A stretch of DNA of 64,000 bases from Aphanomyces cochlioides (taxonomy: Eukaryota > Oomycota > Saprolegniomycetes > Saprolegniales > Verrucalvaceae): assembly GCA_019828595.1 (NCBI GenBank), contig JAHQRK010000004.1, positions 1,240,001-1,304,000 of the forward strand. Direction: 5' to 3'. Under the pieces are notes generated by a model. It ran no database searches. It saw only the letters and a program-made list of their open reading frames with translations, and was not told the origin of the DNA. Below, in pieces: positions 44,062 through 53,412 of this stretch (position 1 is its first letter; the number at the start of each line of letters is the position of its first letter). The translations under genes were made by a program, and so were the position numbers.

Positions 44062-44207
44062 GTGAGCTAACGGCTCACTCACTTCATCTCCTGTTCAATG
44101 ACCACTTTGCCATATTCTGTTTTCCAAGTTCTATTTATACAGTACGAGGCAAATTAGTAAGTCATTAGGGCCTTTGCTCAAAAATAAGGTTAATACAACT
44201 CATTTAA

Positions 44208-45197
44208 CCACCAACTCTTTGAAGACTGTCTTCTTCAAGGGGGTAGGGACAGGGGACATGAAGTGGAACTTGGACGAGCGCTCTGCTTTGTACAAGTGAA
44301 GTTGGAACGCCTGGTCTTGACGAAACTGCTTGTCTCGATCTTGCAGCTCGTGAATTTGCTTTTGAAGGTCTCGCACTCGATCCACCAGCACTGAATCTTG
44401 ACGCATGTTGGGGACTTGCAAAAGCGAAGCGATCTCGACAGCTAACTTCTTCAACGGCAGACGTTGTTTCTCCAATCGTTGAGAATGGAATTCTTTGAGT
44501 TGGGAGCGGATATCATTGACCAGCATGTCGTAGGCCTTGGAGATATTGTGGAATGTTGGAGACTTGTCCAAAAATCGATCCAGACATCCATGAACAATCT
44601 CGGCCGCTCGTGGCAGACGAAGTAGCCAAGTTGGAGCTTTCCATGATCCAGAGCCATGGCGCAATGTTTGACGCTTTGTGATGATACGACAAGCCACGTG
44701 GTCAGCCTGTGGAACGTGTGGCATGTGCGTCGCCTTCCAATGACGAAGACCCGCCAAGGTGGACGAACAAAAGATGTAGTCAAGTCGGTTGGTGAGTGTG
44801 GGACTTGTGAAGGTTCTTGCCACGGGGTTTTGACGGCGAAACAGATCCACCAGAGACAAACTGTGCAACCATTGTTCCAGTTGAAGGGTGCCGGCCATGG
44901 TGGAGGTACTGGGTCTCAACGAATCCAAATCTTTGTTGAGAGTGCAGTTGAAATCGCCTCCAACAATGTGGAGCGCATGTGGAGGAAAGTCGCGTGGCAA
45001 TTCTTCGAAGTAACTTGCTCGTTCTTGGAAGGCTGCCGGCGCATAGATATTGTGGAGAACGACTGTCAGTGGACCCAGAGTACATCGCACTTGTAGATAA
45101 CGACCACGAAGCACTGGGTTGTCATGAGGGACTTGAGTGGCGTTCTTCAAAGGAGAGTGAGGATGTATCAACGTAGCCAGACCTCCAGTGGCTGGCG
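44208..45197 (-). mobile_element. LINE copy O, right piece (ORF2 endonuclease and linker)
   Basis: Minus-strand e4433 down to e3444, ORF2 residues about 89-418 with GGDFN, RLDYIF and ADHVAC, then the coiled-coil linker. It is cut at 45197 by the 5' end of R0. The target in R0's orientation is CCAGTGGCTGGCG (45185-45197), CC-initial. The other side of that insertion is not in the window. Confidence 0.92.
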
Positions 45198-46668
45198 ACT
45201 TCCGAATTTGCCTCGTACCCCTCAAGTCAAGAAGTTATCAAGTGCCGCCGCGCTCAAAATGTCCAACGCCAACAGCTGTTCCGAGCTCCGTGAGACCAAC
45301 ACTCACGGAGTCACCATCATTCCAGGTATTGTATCACCTCACCCACTTTCGTCGTCCAATCAGGATGGCGGAAGTGGTGTGAGTAATGTCTCTACACCTA
45401 ACCCTAGGGCCGAAGTGGAGGTCGAGTTCGACCCCAACAGCGTCTCTGGAGACCAATCTGCGTCTCGCTCCACCAGCGCTTCACCTGGTGCTCCACTCGC
45501 CGGAGTTCCAGGGGGGGTCAACCTCAGTGGGTCAGTGGTTGACCCCCAGACCACTGTCGTTAACTTGTCTAGCGAAGCCCTCACTCAGGAGGGCGAACCA
45601 CTGGGGCCTTGTGCCTGTGGTGGCTGCTTCCCTGGACTCCAATTGGAGTCGATCCCCAGTGAAGGCGGCGAGAAAACGGGGTCCATGCCAGCCCTAGAGG
45701 CTACGAGGGCCCCCCCTATGGGCACACCCTGCGGTTCTGTCTACTTCCCCCCAGGGGCCTCTTCGGAGGGGCGGGGGCGGTATCCCGATTTGGGTTCTCG
45801 CCGGAGCAATGGTGTACCCCAGTCACCGTGCTGCGGGGATGGCATGGATTCCCCTTCTACCCCTGTCACTGGGGGTCTGGCCCCGGCCTTTCTCGTGACC
45901 AATGGGACTGAGCCAGCAGCCACCAACCGCGTCGCCCCCTGTGCTGAGCCTCCTAGAACGGGAGAGGAAGAAGAAAAATCTCAAGAGGACGTGGATATGG
46001 TCTCTGGAGACGCCGAGGGGAAGGATTCTACTGAAACCGAGGCCTTAACCGACGAGGGAAATACTCAAATTCACTCTGAGGTTGATGGGTCAGGCGACAT
46101 TAACGGCCAAGCGAAGCCGTGTGATACTTCTGGAGAAGTTATTCAAGAGGAACAATCGACAAACAAAGACAATGAACAGTCAAATCAAGACATTGTCGAC
46201 AAATCCGTTGCTCAAGGAAATGGCGCTGTTGACCCTCCTTCCGCGGCAGACAAAATACAAGGCGATCAAGAGCAACAAAACGCTGAAAAGGCAAATCCAT
46301 GGACGCAAAAGGCTCCCGGCAAGGATTCAGCTTCGTCCAAGAAAGATTCCAAGCAAGGCAATGCTCCCAAAGGCGCAAAACACCGCAACACTGGTGCTCA
46401 TGCTGTTGCCGATGACGATATTGCGCGATGCGAGGCCATGGCGGACACATTCTACAAAGACTCTGGTGACATGGACGCCTTCATTGAAAACATTTTGCTC
46501 ACTCCCCAGTCCCAAGTGTACGAGCTCACAGTCAAGTTGGGCGAAGGCTACAAGGACTGGTCCGAAAAAGTCATCTGCGATCAATTTGTCAAGGAAAATC
46601 CTGGTTCGTTATGGGGCTCCAAATTTCCGAACATTTTGATCCACAAGAAGAACCCACAGACCATTGTG
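45198..46668 (+). mobile_element. LINE 5' unit R0 (e1-e1471), array I
   Basis: Begins at the element's first base inside copy O and stops at e1471 (CCACAGACCATTGTG), where the next 5' end begins. The stop point is a CC-initial 15-mer, so it is an ordinary insertion site. The remaining e1457 onward of this copy is not found to the right within the window. Confidence 0.9.
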
Positions 46669-46845
46669 ACTTCCGAATTTGCATCGTACCCCTCAAGTCA
46701 AGAAGTTATCAAGTGCCGCCGCGCTCAAAATGTCCAACGCCAACAGCTGACTTCCGAATTTGCCTCGTACCCCTCAAGTCAAGAAGTTATCAAGTGCCGC
46801 CGCGCTCAAAATGTCCAACGCCAACAGCTGTTCCGAGCTCCGTGA
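45259..46845 (+). CDS. Shortened ORF1 with duplicated 27-residue tail (528 aa), array I unit 1
   Basis: Starts at the normal ORF1 ATG (45259) and is identical in layout to ORF1 for 470 residues, ending inside the central domain at NPQTIV. At the junction the frame passes into the next element leader in a different frame from its usual one. That adds 27 residues (TSEFASYPSSQEVIK...QRQQL), then the same 27 again from the following leader, then FRAP and a UGA at 46843-46845. The 81-bp insert is a multiple of three, so the tail is exactly duplicated. It lacks the basic patch and C-terminal region. It overlaps the start of the next unit's ORF (46811) by 35 nt. Whether it is expressed is unknown. 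Confidence 0.8.
   Translation: MSNANSCSELRETNTHGVTIIPGIVSPHPLSSSNQDGGSGVSNVSTPNPRAEVEVEFDPNSVSGDQSASRSTSASPGAPLAGVPGGVNLSGSVVDPQTTVVNLSSEALTQEGEPLGPCACGGCFPGLQLESIPSEGGEKTGSMPALEATRAPPMGTPCGSVYFPPGASSEGRGRYPDLGSRRSNGVPQSPCCGDGMDSPSTPVTGGLAPAFLVTNGTEPAATNRVAPCAEPPRTGEEEEKSQEDVDMVSGDAEGKDSTETEALTDEGNTQIHSEVDGSGDINGQAKPCDTSGEVIQEEQSTNKDNEQSNQDIVDKSVAQGNGAVDPPSAADKIQGDQEQQNAEKANPWTQKAPGKDSASSKKDSKQGNAPKGAKHRNTGAHAVADDDIARCEAMADTFYKDSGDMDAFIENILLTPQSQVYELTVKLGEGYKDWSEKVICDQFVKENPGSLWGSKFPNILIHKKNPQTIVTSEFASYPSSQEVIKCRRAQNVQRQQLTSEFASYPSSQEVIKCRRAQNVQRQQLFRAP
46669..46749 (+). repeat. 81-bp LINE 5'-end repeat (e1-e81)
   Basis: A copy of just the first 81 bases, cut at CCAACGCCAACAGCTG by the next 5' end. 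It has TTGCATCG where all full copies have TTGCCTCG, which breaks the inverted-repeat core. Identical repeats are at 48221-48301, 53236-53316 and 54791-54871, always after a 1.47-kb unit. Confidence 0.93.
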
Positions 46846-48220
46846 GACCAACACTCACGGAGTCACCATCATTCCAGGTATTGTATCACCTCACCCACTT
46901 TCGTCGTCCAATCAGGATGGCGGAAGTGGTGTGAGTAATGTCTCTACACCTAACCCTAGGGCCGAAGTGGAGGTCGAGTTCGACCCCAATGGCGTCTCTG
47001 GAGACCAATCTGCGTCTCGCTCCACCAGCGCTTCACCTGGTGCTCCACTCGCCGGAGTTCCAGGGGGGGTCAACCTCAGTGGGTCAGTGGTTGACCCCCA
47101 GACCACTGTCGTTAACTTGTCTAGCGAAGCCCTCACTCAGGAGGGCGAACCACTGGGGCCTTGTGCCTGTGGTGGCTGCTTCCCTGGACTCCAATTGGAG
47201 TCGATCCCCAGTGAAGGCGGCGAGAAAACGGGGTCCATGCCAGCCCTAGAGGCTACGAGGGCCCCCCCTATGGGCACACCCTGCGGTTCTGTCTACTTCC
47301 CCCCAGGGGCCTCTTCGGAGGGGCGGGGGCGGTATCCCGATTTGGGTTCTCGCCGGAGCAATGGTGTACCCCAGTCACCGTGCTGCGGGGATGGCATGGA
47401 TTCCCCTTCTACCCCTGTCACTGGGGGTCTGGCCCCGGCCTTTCTCGTGACCAATGGGACTGAGCCAGCAGCCACCAACCGCGTCGCCCCCTGTGCTGAG
47501 CCTCCTAGAACGGGAGAGGAAGAAGAAAAATCTCAAGAGGACGTGGATATGGTCTCTGGAGACGCCGAGGGGAAGGATTCTACTGAAACCGAGGCCTTAA
47601 CCGACGAGGGAAATACTCAAATTCACTCGGAGGTTGATGGGTCAGGCGACATTAACGGCCAAGCGAAGCCGTGTGATACTTCTGGAGAAGTTATTCAAGA
47701 GGAACAATCGACAAACAAAGACAATGAACAGTCAAATCAAGACATTGTCGACAAATCCGTTGCTCAAGGAAATGGCGCTGTTGACCCTCCTTCCGCGGCA
47801 GACAAAATACAAGGCGATCAAGAGCAACAAAACGCTGAAAAGGCCAATCCATGGACGCAAAAGACTCCCGGCAAGGATTCAGCTTCGTCCAAGAAAGATT
47901 CCAAGCAAGGCAATGCTCCCAAAGGCGCAAAACACCGCAACACTGGTGCTCATGCTGTTGCCGATGACGATATTGCGCGATGCGAGGCCATGGCGGACGC
48001 ATTCTACAAAGACTCTGGTGACATGGACGCCTTCATTGAAAACATTTTGCTCACCCCCCAGTCCCAAGTGTACGAGCTCACAGTCAAGTTGGGCGAAGGC
48101 TACAAGGACTGGTCCGAAAAAGTCATCTGCGATCAATTTGTCAAGGAAAATCCTGGTTCGTTATGGGGCTCCAAATTTCCGAACATTTTGATCCACAAGA
48201 AGAACCCACAGACCATTGTG
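46750..48220 (+). mobile_element. LINE 5' unit R2 (e1-e1471), array I
   Basis: Second 1,471-bp unit, exactly 1,552 bp after the first. It differs from the first in ORF1 residues (NGVSGD for NSVSGD, QKTPG for QKAPG, ADAF for ADTF), so the array is not one identical tandem duplication. Confidence 0.9.
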
Positions 48221-48397
48221 ACTTCCGAATTTGCATCGTACCCCTCAAGTCAAGAAGTTATCAAGTGCCGCCGCGCTCAAAATGTCCAACGCCAACAGCT
48301 GACTTCCGAATTTGCCTCGTACCCCTCAAGTCAAGAAGTTATCAAGTGCCGCCGCGCTCAAAATGTCCAACGCCAACAGCTGTTCCGAGCTCCGTGA
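46811..48397 (+). CDS. Shortened ORF1 with duplicated tail (528 aa), array I unit 2
   Basis: Same architecture as 45259-46845: ORF1 residues 1-470, two copies of the 27-residue leader-derived tail, FRAP, stop at 48395-48397. It has no frameshift. The N-terminal Ser/Pro/Gly region, acidic region and first ~75 residues of the central domain are retained; the C-terminal basic part is lost. If translated it might compete with or modulate full ORF1, which is speculation. Confidence 0.8.
   Translation: MSNANSCSELRETNTHGVTIIPGIVSPHPLSSSNQDGGSGVSNVSTPNPRAEVEVEFDPNGVSGDQSASRSTSASPGAPLAGVPGGVNLSGSVVDPQTTVVNLSSEALTQEGEPLGPCACGGCFPGLQLESIPSEGGEKTGSMPALEATRAPPMGTPCGSVYFPPGASSEGRGRYPDLGSRRSNGVPQSPCCGDGMDSPSTPVTGGLAPAFLVTNGTEPAATNRVAPCAEPPRTGEEEEKSQEDVDMVSGDAEGKDSTETEALTDEGNTQIHSEVDGSGDINGQAKPCDTSGEVIQEEQSTNKDNEQSNQDIVDKSVAQGNGAVDPPSAADKIQGDQEQQNAEKANPWTQKTPGKDSASSKKDSKQGNAPKGAKHRNTGAHAVADDDIARCEAMADAFYKDSGDMDAFIENILLTPQSQVYELTVKLGEGYKDWSEKVICDQFVKENPGSLWGSKFPNILIHKKNPQTIVTSEFASYPSSQEVIKCRRAQNVQRQQLTSEFASYPSSQEVIKCRRAQNVQRQQLFRAP
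48221..48301 (+). repeat. 81-bp LINE 5'-end repeat (e1-e81)
   Basis: Second 81-bp unit with the TTGCATCG variant, between R2 and R4. Confidence 0.93.
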
Positions 48398-51300
48398 GAC
48401 CAACACTCACGGAGTCACCATCATTCCAGGTATTGTATCACCTCACCCACTTTCGTCGTCCAATCAGGATGGCGGAAGTGGTGTGAGTAATGTCTCTACA
48501 CCTAACCCTAGGGCCGAAGTGGAGGTCGAGTTCGACCCCAACAGCGTCTCTGGAGACCAATCTGCGTCTCGCTCCCCCAGCGCTTCACCTGGTGCTCCAC
48601 TCGCCGGAGTTCCAGGGGGGGTCAACCTCAGTGGGTCAGTGGTTGACCCCCAGACCACTGTCGTTAACTTGTCTAGCGAAGCCCTCACTCAGGAGGGCGA
48701 ACCACTGGGGCCTTGTGCCTGTGGTGGCTGCTTCCCTGGACTCCAATTGGAGTCGATCCCCAGTGAAGGCGGCGAGAAAACGGGGTCCATGCCAGCCCTA
48801 GAGGCTACGAGGGCCCCCCCTATGGGCACACCCTGCGGTTCTGTCTACTTCCCCCAGGGGCCTCTTCGGAGGGGCGGGGGCGGTATCCCGATTTGGGTTC
48901 TCGCCGGAGCAATGGTGTACCCCAGTCACCGTGCTGCGGGGATGGCATGGATTCCCCTTCTACCCCTGTCACTGGGGGTCTGGCCCCGGCCTTTCTCGTG
49001 ACCAATGGGACTGAGCCAGCAGCCACCAACCGCGTCGCCCCCTGTGCTGAGCCTCCTAGAACGGGAGAGGAAGAAGAAAAATCTCAAGAGGACGTGGATA
49101 TGGTCTCTGGAGACGCCGAGGGGAAGGATTCTACTGAAACCGAGGCCTTAACCGACGAGGGAAATACTCAAATTCACTCGGAGGTTGATGGGTCAGGCGA
49201 CATTAACGGCCAAGCGAAGCCGTGTGATACTTCTGGAGAAGTTATTCAAGAGGAACAATCGACAAACAAAGACAATGAACAGTCAAATCAAGACATTGTC
49301 GACAAATCCGTTGCTCAAGGAAATGGCGCTGTTGACCCTCCTTCCGCGGCAGACAAAATACAAGGCGATCAAGAGCAACAAAACGCTGAAAAGGCCAATC
49401 CATGGACGCAAAAGACTCCCGGCAAGGATTCAGCTTCGTCCAAGAAAGATTCCAAGCAAGGCAATGCTCCCAAAGGCGCAAAACACCGCAACACTGGTGC
49501 TCATGCTGTTGCCGATGACGATATTGCGCGATGCGAGGCCATGGCGGACGCATTCTACAAAGACTCTGGTGACATGGACGCCTTCATTGAAAACATTTTG
49601 CTCACCCCCCAGTCCCAAGTGTACGAGCTCACAGTCAAGTTGGGCGAAGGCTACAAGGACTGGTCCGAAAAAGTCATCTGCGATCAATTTGTCAAGGAAA
49701 ATCCTGGTTCGTTATGGGGCTCCAAATTTCCGAACATTTTGATCCACAAGAAGAACCCACAGACCATTGTGATCTCAAGTTACAACTTGTCTACGTGCGT
49801 GGAAATGGGAGGCACAACGTTTCGACTTGGTGGCAAAGACTTCCTGGTTCCCAAATACTCGCGTTATGGCAACAACTACTACGTTACGTTCAACAAGGTC
49901 AGTCACCCTTCGATGGCCAAGGCAATTGTCAAGAAAATGGCTGCATTGACCAAGTCAGTGATAGCAGCATTCAACCCTACTGCTGGTCAGAACATCAAGT
50001 CGCCGCATTTGAGAGTCATTTTCAAGTCGTCTGCGCCTCCTGCAGTGCTGGTGCCAAAATCCGGCGACGCACTACGCGAAATCACCATTACGGATCCGTC
50101 GGGTCAGCCTTTTGTCGTCGTGTTTCAGCACAAGATCGCTGCTCTGAACAAGACATTGCCTCCGTCGATTGTTTCACGACGTGCAGAGGCCAAGGCTGAA
50201 AAAGCGAAGGCAAAAGCGGCCAAGGCAGCGGCAAAATCTCCTCCGTCAGGAGAAAAAGAACCTGAACATGATGGAGACGATCATGATCAAGACCCTGGAA
50301 CAAATGCGGAAGGCAAGGCCGACTCAACTGAGGCATCTGAAGATGGTCAAGATGAACAACCACAGCCAACAGCTCCTTCTCATGGCTCTGATGTCGATAT
50401 GTCTGGTGACAGCGATCCCCCTAACAACAATGGACAAGACAAACAACAAGAAGATGTGGAAATGTCTACCAACGAATCGCCCGCTCTTGCTCCACCAAGT
50501 GAGCAGCCCAAGAACTCGCTGGACCTTCAATTGGTAACGGGCTACCGGTCTGGACCAGCTCCAAAACGTACTTTGCCTTCGTCCCCACGTTTGGATCCCC
50601 TGCCGACATCCAACCGTTTTCATATCCTCGAAGAAGACGACGTGGAACTCTCGTTTGAAGACTTTGCAGTGCCTCGAATTGTATTGGAAGATTCAAGTGC
50701 GCCACGCCCGAAAAAGACCAAAGGCAAAGCGAAGAAACAACGACTTAACAAGTCTGCTGCAGCCCACCTCGAATTGGCGAAGAAGATCATTCGAGACAAG
50801 AAAGTCGAAGGCAGTATCACCGAATGTCAACGCATTTTGCGAGATGATCCTCAGCTCGTTGCACATGCTATGTACGCACAAGATGAAGACCTCAGTTTGT
50901 TTCAGTCACTTGTTGCAACCAAGACTATTGAGCGCAAGATGGCTTTGTTAAAAGCTCAAGGCAAGCCTCACAACTACAAACATCACGTCAACTTCATGGC
51001 TCAATACAAGATTCACCCGTCAGAAATCTTGGAAGAATTGACCACGGACATACCAGAGATCAAGCGCATCCTCTTTGCACTTGCTACGATTGACTTATTC
51101 CTCTCAAATCGGGCCCCAGACCTCTACACAAACTCGGAGGCACTGACTGTTCTATTGAACCAAGAAGCAACAAGATTGCCTGACACCAACTGCTTGACGG
51201 ACTGGTCGCTGTTTGCTTTGATCGAAAACTTCAGCGACAATCTCGAGAAGTTCACTTTGCCGGCTCCCGTCTTGTCGGCCATCTCGATGCTCAAAAGCAT

Positions 51301-51400
51301 CACCAACAATTACCACATCGACGAGCTCTGCAGCAAAGCTCACCACTCCATGAACGCCGACGAAATTGATCCCCTCGATTTGGAGGACGATCAACTCTAA
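48363..51400 (+). pseudogene. ORF1 of R4, one-base frameshift
   Basis: Start ATG 48363. At 48851-48855 there are five Cs where other copies have six (CTACTTCCCCCAGG). The frame shifts at about residue 163 and stops at 49001. Downstream, from 48893 to the UAA at 51398-51400, the native frame is fully open through all remaining domains. Apart from this single base the gene is complete. It has the KPCDTS/NKDNEQ/AVADD variant set typical of array I. Confidence 0.9.
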
Positions 51401-51478
51401 GGCTTCTATCCCCTGCTTCAATCCATTTCAACCTCCCCTCTGACCCCTCCATTCTACTCATTTTCATCTGTACTCGTG

Positions 51479-51764
51479 ATGATTGACAACAACTTCTCCG
51501 ATGTCCCAACTGAACTCGTGGACTGGGACCCACAAATCATCTCCCTCAACACCAATGGCTTCTCCAACAGTCATCGGTACATCCTCGACAAACTATCAAG
51601 TGTTCACGACGTTTCCTTTATCCAAGAAACCCGTTTCCGCACGCCAAGTCTCCACGACCGTGTTGCGTTCCATTGGCAACGCATCACAAACCACGAAGGC
51701 TCTTTGTTCTTTGAAGAGCCTATTTACCCTGAAGTATCCACGTCGCCAGCCACTGGAGGTCTGG
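51479..51764 (+). pseudogene. ORF2 N-terminal fragment of R4 (residues 1-95)
   Basis: From the ATG at 51479 through endonuclease E50 to TSPATGGL, then interrupted by array II. It continues at 63721-64000 (residues about 91-184). Read across the junction, the frame continues into the next leader and ends at 51949. Confidence 0.88.
51750..51764. repeat. Target-site duplication of array II plus R10 (partner 63721-63735)
   Basis: CCACTGGAGGTCTGG, 15 bp, exact. It brackets 51765-63720 and shows that the outermost event here was one insertion in R4. Confidence 0.93.
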
Positions 51765-53235
51765 ACTTCCGAATTTGCCTCGTACCCCTCAAGTCAAGAA
51801 GTTATCAAGTGCCGCCGCGCTCAAAATGTCCAACGCCAACAGCTGTTCCGAGCTCCGTGAGACCAACACTCACGGAGTCACCATCATTCCAGGTATTGTA
51901 TCACCTCACCCACTTTCGTCGTCCAATCAGGATGGCGGAAGTGGTGTGAGTAATGTCTCTACACCTAACCCTAGGGCCGAAGTGGAGGTCGAGTTCGACC
52001 CCAACAGCGTCTCTGGAGACCAATCTGCGTCTCGCTCCCCCAGCGCTTCACCTGGTGCTCCACTCGCCGGAGTTCCAGGGGGGGTCAACCTCAGTGGGTC
52101 AGTGGTTGACCCCCAGACCACTGTCGTTAACTTGTCTAGCGAAGCCCTCACTCAGGAGGGCGAACCACTGGGGCCTTGTGCCTGTGGTGGCTGCTTCCCT
52201 GGACTCCAATTGGAGTCGATCCCCAGTGAAGGCGGCGAGAAAACGGGGTCCATGCCAGCCCTAGAGGCTACGAGGGCCCCCCCTATGGGCACACCCTGCG
52301 GTTCTGTCTACTTCCCCCCAGGGGCCTCTTCGGAGGGGCGGGGGCGGTATCCCGATTTGGGTTCTCGCCGGAGCAATGGTGTACCCCAGTCACCGTGCTG
52401 CGGGGATGGCATGGATTCCCCTTCTACCCCTGTCACTGGGGGTCTGGCCCCGGCCTTTCTCGTGACCAATGGGACTGAGCCAGCAGCCACCAACCGCGTC
52501 GCCCCCTGTGCTGAGCCTCCTAGAACGGGAGAGGAAGAAGAAAAATCTCAAGAGGACGTGGATATGGTCTCTGGAGACGCCGAGGGGAAGGATTCTACTG
52601 AAACCGAGGCCTTAACCGACGAGGGAAATACTCAAATTCACTCTGAGGTTGATGGGTCAGGCGACATTAACGGCCAAGCGAAGCCGTGTGATACTTCTGG
52701 AGAAGTTATTCAAGAGGAACAATCGACAAACAAAGACAATGAACAGTCAAATCAAGACATTGTCGACAAATCCGTTGCTCAAGGAAATGGCGCTGTTGAC
52801 CCTCCTTCCGCGGCAGACAAAATACAAGGCGATCAAGAGCAACAAAACGCTGAAAAGGCCAATCCATGGACGCAAAAGGCTCCCGGCAAGGATTCAGCTT
52901 CGTCCAAGAAAGATTCCAAGCAAGGCAATGCTCCCAAAGGCGCAAAACACCGCAACACTGGTGCTCATGCTGTTGCCGATGACGATATTGCGCGATGCGA
53001 GGCCATGGCGGACGCATTCTACAAAGACTCTGGTGACATGGACGCCTTCATTGAAAACATTTTGCTCACCCCCCAGTCCCAAGTGTACGAGCTCACAGTC
53101 AAGTTGGGCGAAGGCTACAAGGACTGGTCCGAAAAAGTCATCTGCGATCAATTTGTCAAGGAAAATCCTGGTTCGTTATGGGGCTCCAAATTTCCGAACA
53201 TTTTGATCCACAAGAAGAACCCACAGACCATTGTG
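51765..53235 (+). mobile_element. LINE 5' unit R5 (e1-e1471), array II
   Basis: First unit of the second array, starting directly after the target duplicate in R4. Same end point (e1471) as in array I. Variant set NSVSGD, SPSASPG, EEEKSQ, KPCDTS, QKAPG, AVADD. Confidence 0.9.
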
Positions 53236-53412
53236 ACTTCCGAATTTGCATCGTACCCCTCAAGTCAAGAAGTTATCAAGTGCCGCCGCGCTCAAAATGT
53301 CCAACGCCAACAGCTGACTTCCGAATTTGCCTCGTACCCCTCAAGTCAAGAAGTTATCAAGTGCCGCCGCGCTCAAAATGTCCAACGCCAACAGCTGTTC
53401 CGAGCTCCGTGA
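51826..53412 (+). CDS. Shortened ORF1 with duplicated tail (528 aa), array II unit 1
   Basis: ORF1 residues 1-470 followed by two 27-residue leader-derived repeats and FRAP, with a stop at 53410-53412, as in array I. No frameshift. The protein keeps the Cys cluster GPCACGGCF and the acidic and Gln-rich regions and stops within the central domain. Start ATG 51826 has the standard AAAATGTC context. The identity of this architecture in both arrays points to duplication of an already compound unit. Confidence 0.8.
   Translation: MSNANSCSELRETNTHGVTIIPGIVSPHPLSSSNQDGGSGVSNVSTPNPRAEVEVEFDPNSVSGDQSASRSPSASPGAPLAGVPGGVNLSGSVVDPQTTVVNLSSEALTQEGEPLGPCACGGCFPGLQLESIPSEGGEKTGSMPALEATRAPPMGTPCGSVYFPPGASSEGRGRYPDLGSRRSNGVPQSPCCGDGMDSPSTPVTGGLAPAFLVTNGTEPAATNRVAPCAEPPRTGEEEEKSQEDVDMVSGDAEGKDSTETEALTDEGNTQIHSEVDGSGDINGQAKPCDTSGEVIQEEQSTNKDNEQSNQDIVDKSVAQGNGAVDPPSAADKIQGDQEQQNAEKANPWTQKAPGKDSASSKKDSKQGNAPKGAKHRNTGAHAVADDDIARCEAMADAFYKDSGDMDAFIENILLTPQSQVYELTVKLGEGYKDWSEKVICDQFVKENPGSLWGSKFPNILIHKKNPQTIVTSEFASYPSSQEVIKCRRAQNVQRQQLTSEFASYPSSQEVIKCRRAQNVQRQQLFRAP
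53236..53316 (+). repeat. 81-bp LINE 5'-end repeat (e1-e81)
   Basis: Third 81-bp unit, TTGCATCG variant, between R5 and R7. Confidence 0.93.

Larger units (their letters stand above)
36568..44207 (+). mobile_element. Full-length LINE copy Q carrying an antisense insert
   Basis: Runs from e1 (36568) to e7380 (44207), 7,640 bp: the 7,380-bp element plus 261 bp (antisense fragment and its duplicate), with one base gained and two lost in homopolymers, which accounts for the length exactly. It is bounded by its own 14-15 bp duplication inside copy O, in the opposite orientation. It was therefore retrotransposed as a unit with the antisense fragment already inside. Confidence 0.94.
34873..45197 (-). 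pseudogene. ORF2 of copy O (residues about 89-892 in three pieces)
   Basis: The coding pieces, in transcript order, are 45197-44208, 36567-35942 and 35694-34873, separated by Q and f2. The frame is preserved across the pieces when the target duplications are counted once. The endonuclease C-terminal part, coiled-coil linker and RT core are represented; the first ~88 residues and everything after ~892 are missing from the window. One visible change is Ser for Pro at LGILVASNLSP. It is the oldest insertion in this nest, because five others interrupt it. Confidence 0.88.
48302..51764 (+). mobile_element. LINE copy R4, left piece (e1 to about e3464)
   Basis: A copy with an intact 5' end, reading through all of ORF1 and 286 nt of ORF2. 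It is broken at CCACTGGAGGTCTGG (51750-51764). That 15-mer recurs at 63721-63735, where R4 resumes after 11,956 bp of inserted element sequence. Confidence 0.93.
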
